This document shows, one piece after another, positions 54,989 through 64,000 of a stretch of DNA of 64,000 bases. Position 1 is the first letter of the stretch; the number at the start of each line of letters is the position of its first letter. The notes under the pieces are model-generated. The model had not been told where the DNA came from, did no database searches, and worked only from the letters and a program-made list of their open reading frames with translations. Position numbers and translations under genes: made by a program. Source of the stretch: Ulvibacterium sp965248315. GTDB lineage: Bacteria; Bacteroidota; Bacteroidia; Flavobacteriales; Flavobacteriaceae. Location of the stretch: contig NZ_CBDFIX010000002.1 of NCBI RefSeq assembly GCF_965248315.1, forward strand, positions 2,666,001-2,730,000. Direction: 5' to 3'.

Positions 54989-54996
54989 CAAAAATA
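54989..54996 (-). promoter_or_regulatory. -7 box (TATTTTTG) for udk
   Basis: An exact TAnnTTTG match on the minus strand, 17 nt before the udk ATG. A TTG lies 17 nt further upstream, slightly closer than the usual 19-21 nt. Confidence 0.5.
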
Positions 54997-55252
54997 CGGA
55001 TTTGACGCTAAAGCAACTATTCCACATGGTCTTTTACAGGTACAAGATTAGTACCTTCTTTTGTATAAAAACATGATAAATTTCATATTCCCAAGTGTTT
55101 TTTCAAGATACTTTTGTGCTAGAATGTTAAGTGCCGACTGGGCGTTATGGGAATCCAATGGGAATTATTGATAGCTGGGAAAGAAAAAAAAGAATTGGTT
55201 AACTTAAGAATTTTTGATTTGAAACATAAATTAACGGAAAATTAAACTTTAA

Positions 55253-55750
55253 ATGACCATGCCTATGGACAATGTATTTAAGGTAACGGTAAACGAGAAT
55301 CTTACGTTTGACCTAACCGATGGGGATATCCAAAAAGTAGATGCCCTACGTACCACTGGGACCCAGTATCATATTCTTCAGGGGAACAAACCTTTTTCAG
55401 TCGAAATTGTAAACTCCGACTTCAATCAAAAAACATATGAAATAAAAGTGAACAACAATTCATATGCTGTCAACATAGCTGATGCATTGGATCTTTTGAT
55501 CAATGACATGGGGTTTTCCTTATCGTCTGCCAAGGATATCGGTTCTATTGAGGCACCTATGCCCGGTTTAATCTTGGAAATAAGTGTAAAGGAAGGTCAG
55601 GAAGTAAATGAGGACGACCAGCTTTTAATTTTGGAAGCAATGAAAATGGAGAATGTGATTACCTCTCCTAGGAACGGTGTAATCAAATCCATAGGGGTTA
55701 AACAAGGAGATGCGGTAGAGAAGAAACATTTACTTATTGAATTTGAATGA
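55253..55750 (+). CDS. Biotin carboxyl carrier subunit of an acyl-CoA carboxylase (165 aa)
   Basis: The C-terminal biotinyl domain (about 100-165) has the biotinylation motif EAMKMEN and the usual APMPGLI and KQGDAVEKKHLL flanks. The N-terminal half is a small beta domain of the type seen in the carrier subunits of Bacteroidota propionyl-CoA carboxylases. ATGs at codons 1, 3 and 5 are all possible starts. It overlaps nothing and is followed 1 bp later by accC. Confidence 0.92.
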   Translation: MTMPMDNVFKVTVNENLTFDLTDGDIQKVDALRTTGTQYHILQGNKPFSVEIVNSDFNQKTYEIKVNNNSYAVNIADALDLLINDMGFSLSSAKDIGSIEAPMPGLILEISVKEGQEVNEDDQLLILEAMKMENVITSPRNGVIKSIGVKQGDAVEKKHLLIEFE

Positions 55751-55751
55751 T

Positions 55752-57194
55752 ATGAAAAAAATATTAGTAGCAAATAGAGGAGAGATTGCGATTAGGGTCA
55801 TGAAAACGGCCCAGAAAATGGGTATCAAGACCGTGGCCGTTTATTCCGTAGTGGACCGCAACGCGCCTCATGTCCGGTTTGCCGATGAGGCCGTCTGTAT
55901 TGGGGAAGCACCTTCTAATCAGTCTTATCTCAGAGGCGACAAGATTATCGAGGTGGCAAAAAGTTTGGGTGTAGATGGTATTCATCCCGGGTATGGATTT
56001 TTGAGTGAAAATGCTGATTTTGCCGAGGCTGTAGAGAAGAACAATCTTGTTTTCATTGGCCCCAAATCCAAGGCCATTCGGGTTATGGGAAGCAAGTTGG
56101 CCGCCAAAGAAGCGGTAAAGCAGTATAATATTCCCATGGTCCCAGGTATAGACGAGGCTATTACCGATGTACAAAAGGCCAAGGAAATTGCAAAGGAAAT
56201 CGGTTTTCCTATTTTAATTAAGGCATCCGCCGGGGGAGGCGGAAAAGGTATGCGTATTGTAGAAAAGGAAAAAGACTTGGAATCGCAGATGAACCGGGCC
56301 ATTAGTGAAGCCACTTCAGCTTTTGGGGACGGTTCCGTATTTATTGAAAAATATGTAACCTCTCCTAGACACGTGGAAATTCAAGTGATGGCGGACAGCC
56401 ATGGCAATATTCTACATTTCTTTGAAAGGGAATGTAGTATACAGCGTAGGCATCAGAAAGTGGTAGAGGAAGCTCCTTCATCCATCTTAACTCCAGAACT
56501 ACGGGCAGAAATGGGAGATGCTGCCGTTAAGGTAGCCAAAGCATGTGATTATCTGGGTGCCGGGACCGTTGAATTCCTCATGGACGCCGATCACAACTTT
56601 TACTTTCTGGAAATGAATACACGGCTACAGGTAGAGCATCCCGTAAGTGAAATTATTGCAGGTGTGGATTTGGTAGAGTTGCAGATCAATATTGCCCGGG
56701 GCGAAGCGCTTCAAATAAAACAAGAAGACCTAAAGATACATGGACATGCCTTGGAACTTAGGGTATATGCCGAAGACCCATTAAACGACTTCTTGCCTAG
56801 CGTAGGTACCTTGGAAACCTATAAATTACCTACGGGAGAAGGAGTTCGCGTGGATAATGGTTTTGAGGAAGGAATGGATGTTCCCATTTATTATGATCCT
56901 ATGCTTTCCAAATTGATAACCTATGGCAAAAATCGAGAAGAGGCCATTCAGCTTATGATCAAAGCCATTGAAGACTACCATATTGAAGGCGTCCAGACCA
57001 CTTTACCTTTCGGGAAATATGTTTGTGAACATGAAGCCTTCCGCTCAGGAAACTTCGATACACACTTTGTAAAGAACTACTATTCGCCAGAGGCATTGAA
57101 AGAAAGTACTGAGGAAGAGGCCAAGATCGCCGCGATCATGGCATTGAAACAGTACAAGGAAGATCAAAAACTACTAAGAACACCAATAAACTAG
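55752..57194 (+). CDS. accC: Biotin carboxylase subunit of an acyl-CoA carboxylase (480 aa)
   Basis: KKILVANRGEIAIRVMK at the start, HPGYGFLSENADFA, the ATP-grasp glycine loop KASAGGGGKGMR, ERECSIQRRHQKVVEE and EMNTRLQVEHPVSE identify biotin carboxylase. The ATG at 55752 gives the standard start. With its neighbours it probably forms propionyl-CoA carboxylase rather than the fatty-acid enzyme, since the carboxyltransferase is a single-chain PccB type. Confidence 0.95.
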   Translation: MKKILVANRGEIAIRVMKTAQKMGIKTVAVYSVVDRNAPHVRFADEAVCIGEAPSNQSYLRGDKIIEVAKSLGVDGIHPGYGFLSENADFAEAVEKNNLVFIGPKSKAIRVMGSKLAAKEAVKQYNIPMVPGIDEAITDVQKAKEIAKEIGFPILIKASAGGGGKGMRIVEKEKDLESQMNRAISEATSAFGDGSVFIEKYVTSPRHVEIQVMADSHGNILHFFERECSIQRRHQKVVEEAPSSILTPELRAEMGDAAVKVAKACDYLGAGTVEFLMDADHNFYFLEMNTRLQVEHPVSEIIAGVDLVELQINIARGEALQIKQEDLKIHGHALELRVYAEDPLNDFLPSVGTLETYKLPTGEGVRVDNGFEEGMDVPIYYDPMLSKLITYGKNREEAIQLMIKAIEDYHIEGVQTTLPFGKYVCEHEAFRSGNFDTHFVKNYYSPEALKESTEEEAKIAAIMALKQYKEDQKLLRTPIN

Positions 57195-57197
57195 AAT

Positions 57198-58739
57198 ATG
57201 GATCCAAAATTGGAAAAGTTGCAAGAAAGAGTGGCCCTCGCACATTTAGGTGGTGGTCAAAAACGGATAGATAAACAACACCAAAAGAAAAAGCTTACCG
57301 CAAGGGAGCGGATAAACTATCTATTGGACGAAGGGTCGTTCGAGGAGACTGGGGTTTTGGTAACACACCGTACCACAGATTTCGGAATGGACAAGGAGAT
57401 TTATTTTGGCGATGGGGTAGTTACTGGATATGGAACCATTAATGGACGATTGGTGTACGTTTATGCTCAGGATTTTACTGTTTTCGGCGGAGCTTTGTCC
57501 GAGACCCACGCTGAAAAAATATGCAAGGTAATGGACCTGGCCATGAAAGTAGGGGCTCCCGTTATAGGACTTAATGATTCCGGTGGGGCCCGGATTCAGG
57601 AAGGTGTAAAATCCTTAGGCGGATATGCGGATATTTTCTTTAGGAATGTGCAAGCTTCAGGGGTGGTACCACAGATTTCCGCAATTATGGGTCCCTGTGC
57701 TGGAGGTGCTGTATATTCACCGGCCATGACAGACTTTACGATTATGGTAGAACAGACAAGTTATATGTTTGTTACCGGGCCCAATGTGGTAAAAACGGTG
57801 ACAAACGAAGAGGTGACCGCAGAGGAACTCGGAGGGGCTACCACCCATGCCATGAAATCCGGAGTGGCCCATAAGACCTCCACTAATGATGTGGCCTGTT
57901 TGGAGGATGTTAAGAAGTTGTTGAGCTATTTACCACAAAGCAATAAGGAAACTCCGGAAAAATTACCGTTCCATTTGAAGGATGAAGTTCGTGATGTGCT
58001 CACGGACATTATTCCGGACAATCCCAACAAACCTTATGACATGCACGATGTGATCAATGGTATTATCGACGAGGATTCGTTCTATGAAATCCATAAGGAT
58101 TACGCGGAGAACATCATTGTAGGTTTTGCCAGATTGGGTGGTCGTAGTATCGGAATCATCGCGAATCAGCCGATGTTCCTTGCCGGTGTTCTAGGCGTTA
58201 AGAGTTCTCGAAAGGCATCGCGTTTTGTTCGCTTCTGCGACTCTTTCAATATTCCGATGTTGGTGTTGGAAGATGTTCCGGGATTCTTACCGGGAACCGA
58301 TCAGGAATGGAACGGGATTATTGTCCATGGAGCAAAATTGCTCTACGCCTTTAGCGAGGCCACTGTACCGAGGGTTACGGTTATAACCCGAAAGGCATAT
58401 GGCGGAGCCTATGACGTAATGAACTCCAAGCATATAGGAGCCGATTTCAACTATGCCTGGCCTACCGCCGAAATTGCGGTAATGGGTGCCAAGGGTGCCA
58501 GTGAGATTATTTTTAGAAGGGAAATCATGGCCGCGGATGATCCTGCCAAAAAATTGGCGGAGAAAGAAGCGGAATATGCGGATAAGTTTGCTAACCCTTA
58601 TAGGGCGGCCAGACGAGGCTTTATCGATGAGGTTATCCTTCCCAAAAATACTCGACGAAAATTGATAAAAACCTTTGCAATGTTAGAAAAAAAGGTTGTG
58701 GAATCACCTAAGAAAAAACATGGGAATATTCCCTTGTAA
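57198..58739 (+). CDS. Acyl-CoA (propionyl-CoA) carboxylase carboxyltransferase subunit (513 aa)
   Basis: PccB-type single-chain carboxyltransferase: GGGQKRIDKQHQKKKLTARERI, LNDSGGARIQEGV, GPCAGGAVYSPAMTDF (biotin/acyl-CoA site), VEDVPGFLPGTDQE-type segment and KAYGGAYDVMNSKH. It makes (S)-methylmalonyl-CoA from propionyl-CoA if the specificity call is right. It is the last gene of the unit and is followed by a strong terminator. Confidence 0.94.
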   Translation: MDPKLEKLQERVALAHLGGGQKRIDKQHQKKKLTARERINYLLDEGSFEETGVLVTHRTTDFGMDKEIYFGDGVVTGYGTINGRLVYVYAQDFTVFGGALSETHAEKICKVMDLAMKVGAPVIGLNDSGGARIQEGVKSLGGYADIFFRNVQASGVVPQISAIMGPCAGGAVYSPAMTDFTIMVEQTSYMFVTGPNVVKTVTNEEVTAEELGGATTHAMKSGVAHKTSTNDVACLEDVKKLLSYLPQSNKETPEKLPFHLKDEVRDVLTDIIPDNPNKPYDMHDVINGIIDEDSFYEIHKDYAENIIVGFARLGGRSIGIIANQPMFLAGVLGVKSSRKASRFVRFCDSFNIPMLVLEDVPGFLPGTDQEWNGIIVHGAKLLYAFSEATVPRVTVITRKAYGGAYDVMNSKHIGADFNYAWPTAEIAVMGAKGASEIIFRREIMAADDPAKKLAEKEAEYADKFANPYRAARRGFIDEVILPKNTRRKLIKTFAMLEKKVVESPKKKHGNIPL

Positions 58740-58761
58740 TCATGGTTTATTTCGAGATTTG

Positions 58762-58797
58762 AGGCCCCGGAGGTAATAAACCTTCGGGGCCTTTTTT
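58762..58797 (+). terminator. Rho-independent terminator after the carboxylase operon
   Basis: A 12-bp stem (aggccccggagg / ccttcggggcct, one G-T pair) with a 7-nt loop taataaa is followed by a run of T. It lies 22 bp past the stop codon and is the clearest intrinsic terminator in the window. Confidence 0.92.
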
Positions 58798-58850
58798 CAA
58801 TTTAACAGAAAATTCAAATGCTTTTTAAGCTTCAATAAAAGGCATATACC

Positions 58851-58858
58851 TACTTTTG
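58851..58858 (+). promoter_or_regulatory. -7 box (TACTTTTG) before the MFS gene
   Basis: An exact TAnnTTTG match ending 4 nt before the ATG at 58863. This spacing implies a leaderless mRNA or a start further into the gene. No good -33 element is seen. Confidence 0.4.
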
Positions 58859-58862
58859 CCCA

Positions 58863-60083
58863 ATGCAAAATAAACCCGAAAAACCTGATTTTGAGTTTTT
58901 GGTCCTAATGGCTTCTTTGATGTCCATTGTGGCCTTGGCCATCGATGCGTTGTTACCGGCTATTTCGGAAATTGGAGAGTCCATTAAGAGCTTTAATGCG
59001 ACGGACAACCAGTTGCTCATCACCATGATATTTTTAGGCCTGGGGGTTGGTCAATTGTTTTTTGGTCCATTGTCGGATTGTTATGGTCGTAAGCCTGTAG
59101 TTTATATCGGTTTTACCCTCTTCGCCATTGCGAGTGTGGTCTGCGTTATGGCTCCTTCGTTGGAAATTATGGTTTTGGGTCGAATCTTGCAAGGTGTTGG
59201 ACTTTCAGCACCTAGAACAATCGCTATATCCATTATCCGTGACACCTATAAAGGGGATTATATGGCAAGGGTGATGTCCTTTGTCACCGCCTTTTTTATT
59301 TTAGTGCCCATAGTAGCACCGGCCATTGGAAAGTGGATACTGGATGCGTTTGGGTGGGAAGCTATCTTCTATATACAGCTGTTTTTCGCGCTGGTTGTAG
59401 CCATATGGTTTTGGAAACGTCAACCGGAAACTCTAAAACCGGAATATAAAATCCCTTTCTCCAATCATGTTTTTGTTGATGGCTTAAGGGAGTTTTTAAA
59501 ATTTCGGGAAACCATTGCCTTTACGTTTACTTCAGGTTTGGTTACCGGTGCGTTTTTGGTATACCTAAGTGCGTCCCAACAAATATTTGAGTCACAATAT
59601 GGCCTAAAGGATGCCTTTCCTTATATTTTTGCCGGTTTGGCCATTTCCATAGGTTTGGCTACATTCCTAAACGGGGCCTTGGTGGTTCGATTCGGCATGC
59701 GAAAATTAGCACTTATGGCCCTTATGGCATTTTGTGCAATTGCCCTGCTTTATGTCTTTATTTTTTGGAACAAACCAAATCCAGGAGTTTTCGTCCTGGT
59801 CGCTTTTTTATCCTTTCAATTTTTCTGTTTAGGATTTTTATGGGGGAATTTCCGTTCCATAGCCATGGAACCGGTTGGACATATTGCTGGAATAGCTGCA
59901 GCAATCAATGGTTTTGTTTCAACACTCTTGGCCATACCTATTGCCACCTATATAGGCGGCTTTGTTGTGGATTCGGTTTGGCCGCTATTCGCAGGTTTGG
60001 GAATTTGTGGATTGGTCTCACTTGGGATTATGCTTTGGGTACGAAAACCCCGGGGCATAGTTGCCCGGGGATTGAGCCGATGA
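58863..60083 (+). CDS. Bcr/CflA-type MFS drug efflux transporter (406 aa)
   Basis: Twelve membrane helices, the MFS motif A loop GPLSDCYGRKPVVYIG after TM2, and the helix-4/5 segment GRILQGVGLSAPRTIAISIIRD typical of the DHA1 Bcr/CflA group. It probably exports small toxic compounds by proton exchange. It is a single gene, convergent with acs. Confidence 0.9.
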   Translation: MQNKPEKPDFEFLVLMASLMSIVALAIDALLPAISEIGESIKSFNATDNQLLITMIFLGLGVGQLFFGPLSDCYGRKPVVYIGFTLFAIASVVCVMAPSLEIMVLGRILQGVGLSAPRTIAISIIRDTYKGDYMARVMSFVTAFFILVPIVAPAIGKWILDAFGWEAIFYIQLFFALVVAIWFWKRQPETLKPEYKIPFSNHVFVDGLREFLKFRETIAFTFTSGLVTGAFLVYLSASQQIFESQYGLKDAFPYIFAGLAISIGLATFLNGALVVRFGMRKLALMALMAFCAIALLYVFIFWNKPNPGVFVLVAFLSFQFFCLGFLWGNFRSIAMEPVGHIAGIAAAINGFVSTLLAIPIATYIGGFVVDSVWPLFAGLGICGLVSLGIMLWVRKPRGIVARGLSR

Positions 60084-60186
60084 ACCTACACTTGGTTATC
60101 CGTCTGAACACCCGCCTGAATGACTTTGTCGGGCAGGCAGTCGAAGATATTTCATCTTGTGTTCCTAGTCGTTTATGGCTTTTTGA

Positions 60187-62094
60187 TCAAAGCACATTCT
60201 CCATAATCTCGTCCACTACCTCAGGATTCAAAAGTGTACTGGTATCTCCCAAATTAGAGGTCTCCTTGCTGGCTATCTTGCGCAGTATTCGCCGCATAAT
60301 TTTACCACTTCGCGTTTTGGGAAGGCCGGATACAAATTGAATTTTATCCAGTTTTGCAATAGGACCAATCTGTTCCGTAATCTGTTGATTGATTTCCTTA
60401 CGTACATTGTCCTTGTCTCTACTTTCCCCGGTCTCTTTAAGCATTACATATCCATAGAGGGCGTTCCCTTTTACATCATGGGGGAAGCCCACAATTGCAG
60501 ATTCTGCCACCGCTGGGTGTTCGTTAATGGAATCTTCTATGGGGGCTGTTCCCAAGTTATGGCCCGAAACAATGATAACATCATCTACCCGACCGGTGAT
60601 ACGATAATACCCCACAGCGTCCCTATGGGCACCATCGCCCGTAAAGTATTTGTTTTCATAAGCAGAAAAATAGGTATCCCGATAGCGGTCATGATTTCCC
60701 CAAATGGTACGGGCCATGGAAGGCCATGGGAATTTGATACACAGCCTACCATCAACCTGATTGCCCTGGATTTCTTTCCCCTCCTCATCCATTAATGCGG
60801 GTTGTATCCCTATGAAAGGTAGTGTTGCATATGTGGGGGTAGTGGGCGTAACATATGGAATGGGAGAAATCATGATTCCTCCGGTTTCCGTTTGCCACCA
60901 GGTATCCACGATGGGACTATGTTTTTTGCCCACATTGTTGTTATACCAGTGCCAAGCTTCCTCGTTAATGGGTTCACCAACGGAACCCAATACTTTTAGA
61001 CTACTTAAGTCGTATTTTTCCACGAAGTCCAGATTTTCCTTGGCCAAGGCTCTTATGGCCGTTGGTGCGGTATAAAACTGGTTCACTTTGTGTTTTTGTA
61101 CAATTTCCCAAAAGCGGCCAAAATCCGGGTAGGAGGGAACCCCCTCAAACATAACCGTAGTAGCACCATTGGCCAAGGGCCCATAAAGAATGTAGGAGTG
61201 ACCGGTAATCCATCCAATATCCGCCGTGCACCAGAATACATCGTCCTCTTTGTATTGAAAGATATTTTTAAAGGTATACGCGGTATATACCATATAACCA
61301 CCACAGGTGTGTACCATTCCTTTGGGTTTTCCAGTGGAGCCGGAAGTATAAAGGATAAACAAAGGGTCTTCCGCATCCATAATTTCGGCTACCAAATCGC
61401 CATAGGCTTCATCCAAAAGGGGTTGTATCCAATAATCCCGATTTTTTTTCATAGGAATTTCACTCTCTATCCGCTTCACCACCAAAACCGTTTCTACACT
61501 TGGGCAATCCTCCAAAGCCTTATCCACAATACCCTTTAGATCTATCGTCTTGGCCCCGCGGTAAGAACCATCCGAAGTAATGACCATTTTACAATCCGAG
61601 TCGTTGATTCTGGTGGAAAGGGCGTTGGCCGAGAATCCGGCAAATACTACGGAATGAATTGCGCCAATGCGCGCGCAGGCCAGGAGCGCTATGGCCAATT
61701 CTGGTATCATAGGGAGATAAATACAGACTCGATCTCCTTTTTGAATACCCTTTTCCTTGAGTACATAGGCCATTTTACTGACCCTTTTGTGCAGTTGCCG
61801 ATAGGTTATATGTTCGGCTTCTTCATTAGGATCGTTAGGTTCAAAAAGGATAGCGGTCTTGTCACCTCGCGTTGGCAAATGTCTATCGATACAGTTTTCC
61901 GTAATGTTCAATTTGGCGCCATCAAACCATTTAACCTCGGGCTTTTTAAAATCCCAATGCAATACATTGTCCCATTTTTTTCGCCACACAAAATGTTCTT
62001 CTGCAATCTCTTCCCAAAACCCTTCTGGGTTACGTGTGGATTTTCGATATACTTGATAATATTCCTCTAAATGCTTAATGTGATAATTGCTCAT
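60187..62094 (-). CDS. acs: Acetyl-CoA synthetase (635 aa)
   Basis: AMP-binding motif YTSGSTGKPKGMVHTCGGY, the WCTADIGWITGHSY segment, TWWQTETGGIM and the acetylatable Lys in KTRSGKIMRRILRKI are all present. Length fits Acs. It activates acetate to acetyl-CoA. It lies 34 bp after the symporter gene, in one probable unit with it and the DUF4212 gene. Confidence 0.96.
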   Translation of the reverse strand: MSNYHIKHLEEYYQVYRKSTRNPEGFWEEIAEEHFVWRKKWDNVLHWDFKKPEVKWFDGAKLNITENCIDRHLPTRGDKTAILFEPNDPNEEAEHITYRQLHKRVSKMAYVLKEKGIQKGDRVCIYLPMIPELAIALLACARIGAIHSVVFAGFSANALSTRINDSDCKMVITSDGSYRGAKTIDLKGIVDKALEDCPSVETVLVVKRIESEIPMKKNRDYWIQPLLDEAYGDLVAEIMDAEDPLFILYTSGSTGKPKGMVHTCGGYMVYTAYTFKNIFQYKEDDVFWCTADIGWITGHSYILYGPLANGATTVMFEGVPSYPDFGRFWEIVQKHKVNQFYTAPTAIRALAKENLDFVEKYDLSSLKVLGSVGEPINEEAWHWYNNNVGKKHSPIVDTWWQTETGGIMISPIPYVTPTTPTYATLPFIGIQPALMDEEGKEIQGNQVDGRLCIKFPWPSMARTIWGNHDRYRDTYFSAYENKYFTGDGAHRDAVGYYRITGRVDDVIIVSGHNLGTAPIEDSINEHPAVAESAIVGFPHDVKGNALYGYVMLKETGESRDKDNVRKEINQQITEQIGPIAKLDKIQFVSGLPKTRSGKIMRRILRKIASKETSNLGDTSTLLNPEVVDEIMENVL

Positions 62095-62128
62095 GCGTAC
62101 TTTAGATTTCTTTTAAAAATAACAAAAT

Positions 62129-63841
62129 TTAGTGACTGGAAGCTTCTCCGGCACCACTAGGTATCCTAATATCCTCAACAATTTCTTGGACCTCCTGTGG
62201 GGGTTCGGGTGTAAACTTATTGATAACTATAGAGACGATAAAGTTGACCACCATGGCCACACTTCCAAAACCTTCCGGAGAAATGCCGAACCACCAATCT
62301 TTTTCAAGACCGGGTACTGCAGCTTTTCCCCCGTCAAAAATCCCAAACTTGAATTTGAGCATATAGAACAACATTAAGGAAATACCGACCACCATACCTG
62401 CGATTGCACCTTCTTTATTCATCTTTTTATAAAATATGCCCAAAACAATGGCAGGGAAGAAAGAGGCGGCTGCCAGCCCAAAGGCCAAGGCCACTACGGC
62501 GGCAACAAATCCGGGTGGATTAATACCAAAATAACCGGCGATTACCACAGCAATCGTTGCGGCGCCACGGGCGGCCCAAAGCTCCCCTTTATCCGAGATA
62601 TTAGGGAGAAACACTTTTTTAATCAGATCATGGGAAACAGAGGATGAAATCACCAAAAGCAGTCCAGCTGCCGTAGAAAGTGCCGCTGCCAAACCTCCGG
62701 CTGCAACAAGGGCGATTACCCAAGCGGGGAGATCTGCTATTTCCGGATTGGCCAATACCATAATATCGTTGTCAATGACCAATTCGTTGATTTCTTTATC
62801 GGCAACATACTGAATTCTTCCATCCTGGTTTTTATCGTTGAACGTCAATAATCCCGTTCCTTCCCAATTCTTGAACCAAACCGGCATGTTCTGGTACGCT
62901 TCCTCATTCACCGTATTTATAAGGTTGGTTTTGGCGAATACCGATACGGCGGGAGCAGTAGTATATAGGATTGCAATAAGAAGTAATGCCAATCCCGCGG
63001 ATTTTCGTGCATCCTTTACGCGTTTTACAGTGAAGAAGCGTACAATAACATGGGGAAGCCCGGCAGTGCCTACCATCAAAGCCAGTGTGATCATAAACAC
63101 ATCAGTAATTGATTTTTTACCTTCAGTATATTCAGCAAACCCTAATTCCGTGGAGAGTCCATTCAATTTTTCCAAGAGATATAGTCCGGAGCCATCATTC
63201 AATTTAGATCCCATACCCAATTGGGGAATGGGGTTTCCCGTCATTTGAATGGAAATAAAAATGGCAGGCACCATAAAGGCAAAAATTAGTACGCAATATT
63301 GCGCGACTTGGGTATAGGTAATGCCCTTCATTCCACCTAAAACGGCATAAAAGAGTACAATCACCATACCTATAACCACTCCCGTATTGATATCCACTTC
63401 CAAAAAACGGGAAAAGACAACACCTACACCTCGCATTTGTCCCGCCACATACGTAAAGGAGACGATAAGGGCGCAAATAACCGCCACGATACGGGCGGTC
63501 TTTGAATAGTATCGATCTCCAATAAAGTCGGGGACGGTGAATTTTCCAAACTTCCGTAAATATGGAGCTAGCAGCAACGCAAGAAGTACGTAACCGCCTG
63601 TCCATCCCATAAGGTAAACCGAGCCGTCATACCCTGCAAAGGCAATAATCCCGGCCATGGAAATGAAAGATGCCGCGGACATCCAATCCGCTGCGGTGGC
63701 CATTCCGTTCGCAAGAGGGGATACTCCGCCCCCGGCAACATAAAAATCCTTGGTAGATCCCGCCCGGGACCAAATGGCAATACCAATATACAAGGCAAAT
63801 GTGATTCCCACTAAAACATACGTCCATACTTGAACACTCAT
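62129..63841 (-). CDS. Sodium:solute symporter, VC_2705/ActP-like (570 aa)
   Basis: About thirteen membrane helices of the SSS family: DFYVAGGGVSPLANGMATAADWMSAASF-type start, YVAGQMRGVGVVFSRFLE, GTAGLPHVIVRFFTV and LAAALSTAAGLLLVISSSVSHDL. The DUF4212 gene just upstream is the usual small-subunit partner of VC_2705-type symporters. Acs downstream suggests acetate or a similar short acid as substrate (inference). Confidence 0.92.
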   Translation of the reverse strand: MSVQVWTYVLVGITFALYIGIAIWSRAGSTKDFYVAGGGVSPLANGMATAADWMSAASFISMAGIIAFAGYDGSVYLMGWTGGYVLLALLLAPYLRKFGKFTVPDFIGDRYYSKTARIVAVICALIVSFTYVAGQMRGVGVVFSRFLEVDINTGVVIGMVIVLFYAVLGGMKGITYTQVAQYCVLIFAFMVPAIFISIQMTGNPIPQLGMGSKLNDGSGLYLLEKLNGLSTELGFAEYTEGKKSITDVFMITLALMVGTAGLPHVIVRFFTVKRVKDARKSAGLALLLIAILYTTAPAVSVFAKTNLINTVNEEAYQNMPVWFKNWEGTGLLTFNDKNQDGRIQYVADKEINELVIDNDIMVLANPEIADLPAWVIALVAAGGLAAALSTAAGLLLVISSSVSHDLIKKVFLPNISDKGELWAARGAATIAVVIAGYFGINPPGFVAAVVALAFGLAAASFFPAIVLGIFYKKMNKEGAIAGMVVGISLMLFYMLKFKFGIFDGGKAAVPGLEKDWWFGISPEGFGSVAMVVNFIVSIVINKFTPEPPQEVQEIVEDIRIPSGAGEASSH

Positions 63842-63868
63842 AATTTTTAAAGTTTAGGTTGGTTAGGA

Positions 63869-64000
63869 TCAGGTATCGTATCCGTATTTTTTATCCAATT
63901 TATTCATCAATCGTACATAGACGAAAATGAGGATGACAAAGATGTAAATGGATCCTTGCTGTGCGAACCAAAAACCGAGTTTAAATCCTCCGATTTGAAT
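63869..64000 (-). CDS. DUF4212 symporter small subunit, N-terminus cut by window edge
   Basis: The last 43 residues are visible: a membrane helix (GSIYIFVILIFVYVRL) and the basic tail MNKLDKKYGYDT. This is the conserved end of DUF4212 proteins. It lies 27 bp upstream of the symporter gene. Confidence 0.85.
   Translation of the reverse strand: MQIGGFKLGFWFAQQGSIYIFVILIFVYVRLMNKLDKKYGYDT

Noticed and set aside
60084..60186. Possible terminator hairpin between the MFS gene and acs
   Set aside because: Only short imperfect arms (gcctg / caggc) without a T run are visible.

Overview
The window looks like chromosome of a gliding marine-type flavobacterium (Bacteroidota, Flavobacteriaceae). Support comes from gldI, a DUF3810 protein, the small membrane protein often mislabelled riboflavin synthase beta, a DUF5683 gene, the gene order parA-parB-DUF5683-dapB-lepB-WbqC-DUF6122, -7 boxes of the form TAnnTTTG, and giant exoproteins with Ig-like, LRR and RHS-type regions. 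The genus cannot be fixed from the sequence alone. No rRNA, tRNA, CRISPR array, transposase or prophage was seen.

Region 1 (1-28987, all minus strand) is the accessory and most interesting part. A tight gene run (28987 down to 17648) encodes a type II secretion / type IV pilus-like machine: a MORN-repeat protein, a GspK-like protein with an unusual repetitive body, pseudopilins I, J and G, GspF, a minimal A24 prepilin peptidase, GspE, a GspD secretin, a GspL/PilM-PilN-like protein, a GspM/PilO-like protein, an FN3 lipoprotein and a GspC/PilP-like protein. It is followed by an OmpH/Skp-like protein, a tail-fibre-like protein, a lipoprotein, a 2169-residue RHS-type exoprotein with thrombospondin type 3 repeats, and an LRR/Ig giant of at least 2805 residues that runs off the left edge. 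My main hypothesis is that the secretion machine and the giant surface proteins form one functional locus. No retraction ATPase (PilT) is present here.

Region 2 (29189-45445) is mostly housekeeping: a frameshifted PH-like gene, a DUF3810 metalloprotease-like protein, pepD, a CBS protein, a cyclophilin-FKBP fusion lipoprotein preceded by 17 perfect copies of a 7-bp repeat, gldI, a DHH phosphoesterase, ndk, a DciA-like protein, a lipocalin-like lipoprotein, recF, a TPR membrane protein, ribH, mutL, two rhomboid proteases, an endonuclease/exonuclease/phosphatase protein, and the end of the conserved par-dap-lep cluster.

Region 3 (45507-64000) holds lepB, dapB, a DUF5683 gene, parB and parA. It also holds a propionate/odd-chain route split over two divergent units: methylmalonyl-CoA mutase mutB/mutA with ftsB-like and udk on the minus strand, and a biotin carrier, accC and carboxyltransferase on the plus strand, closed by a strong terminator. 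Next come a Bcr/CflA-type efflux pump, acetyl-CoA synthetase, a sodium:solute symporter and its DUF4212 partner (cut by the right edge). The carboxylase makes methylmalonyl-CoA, which the mutase converts to succinyl-CoA; the symporter and Acs probably take up and activate acetate or a related acid.
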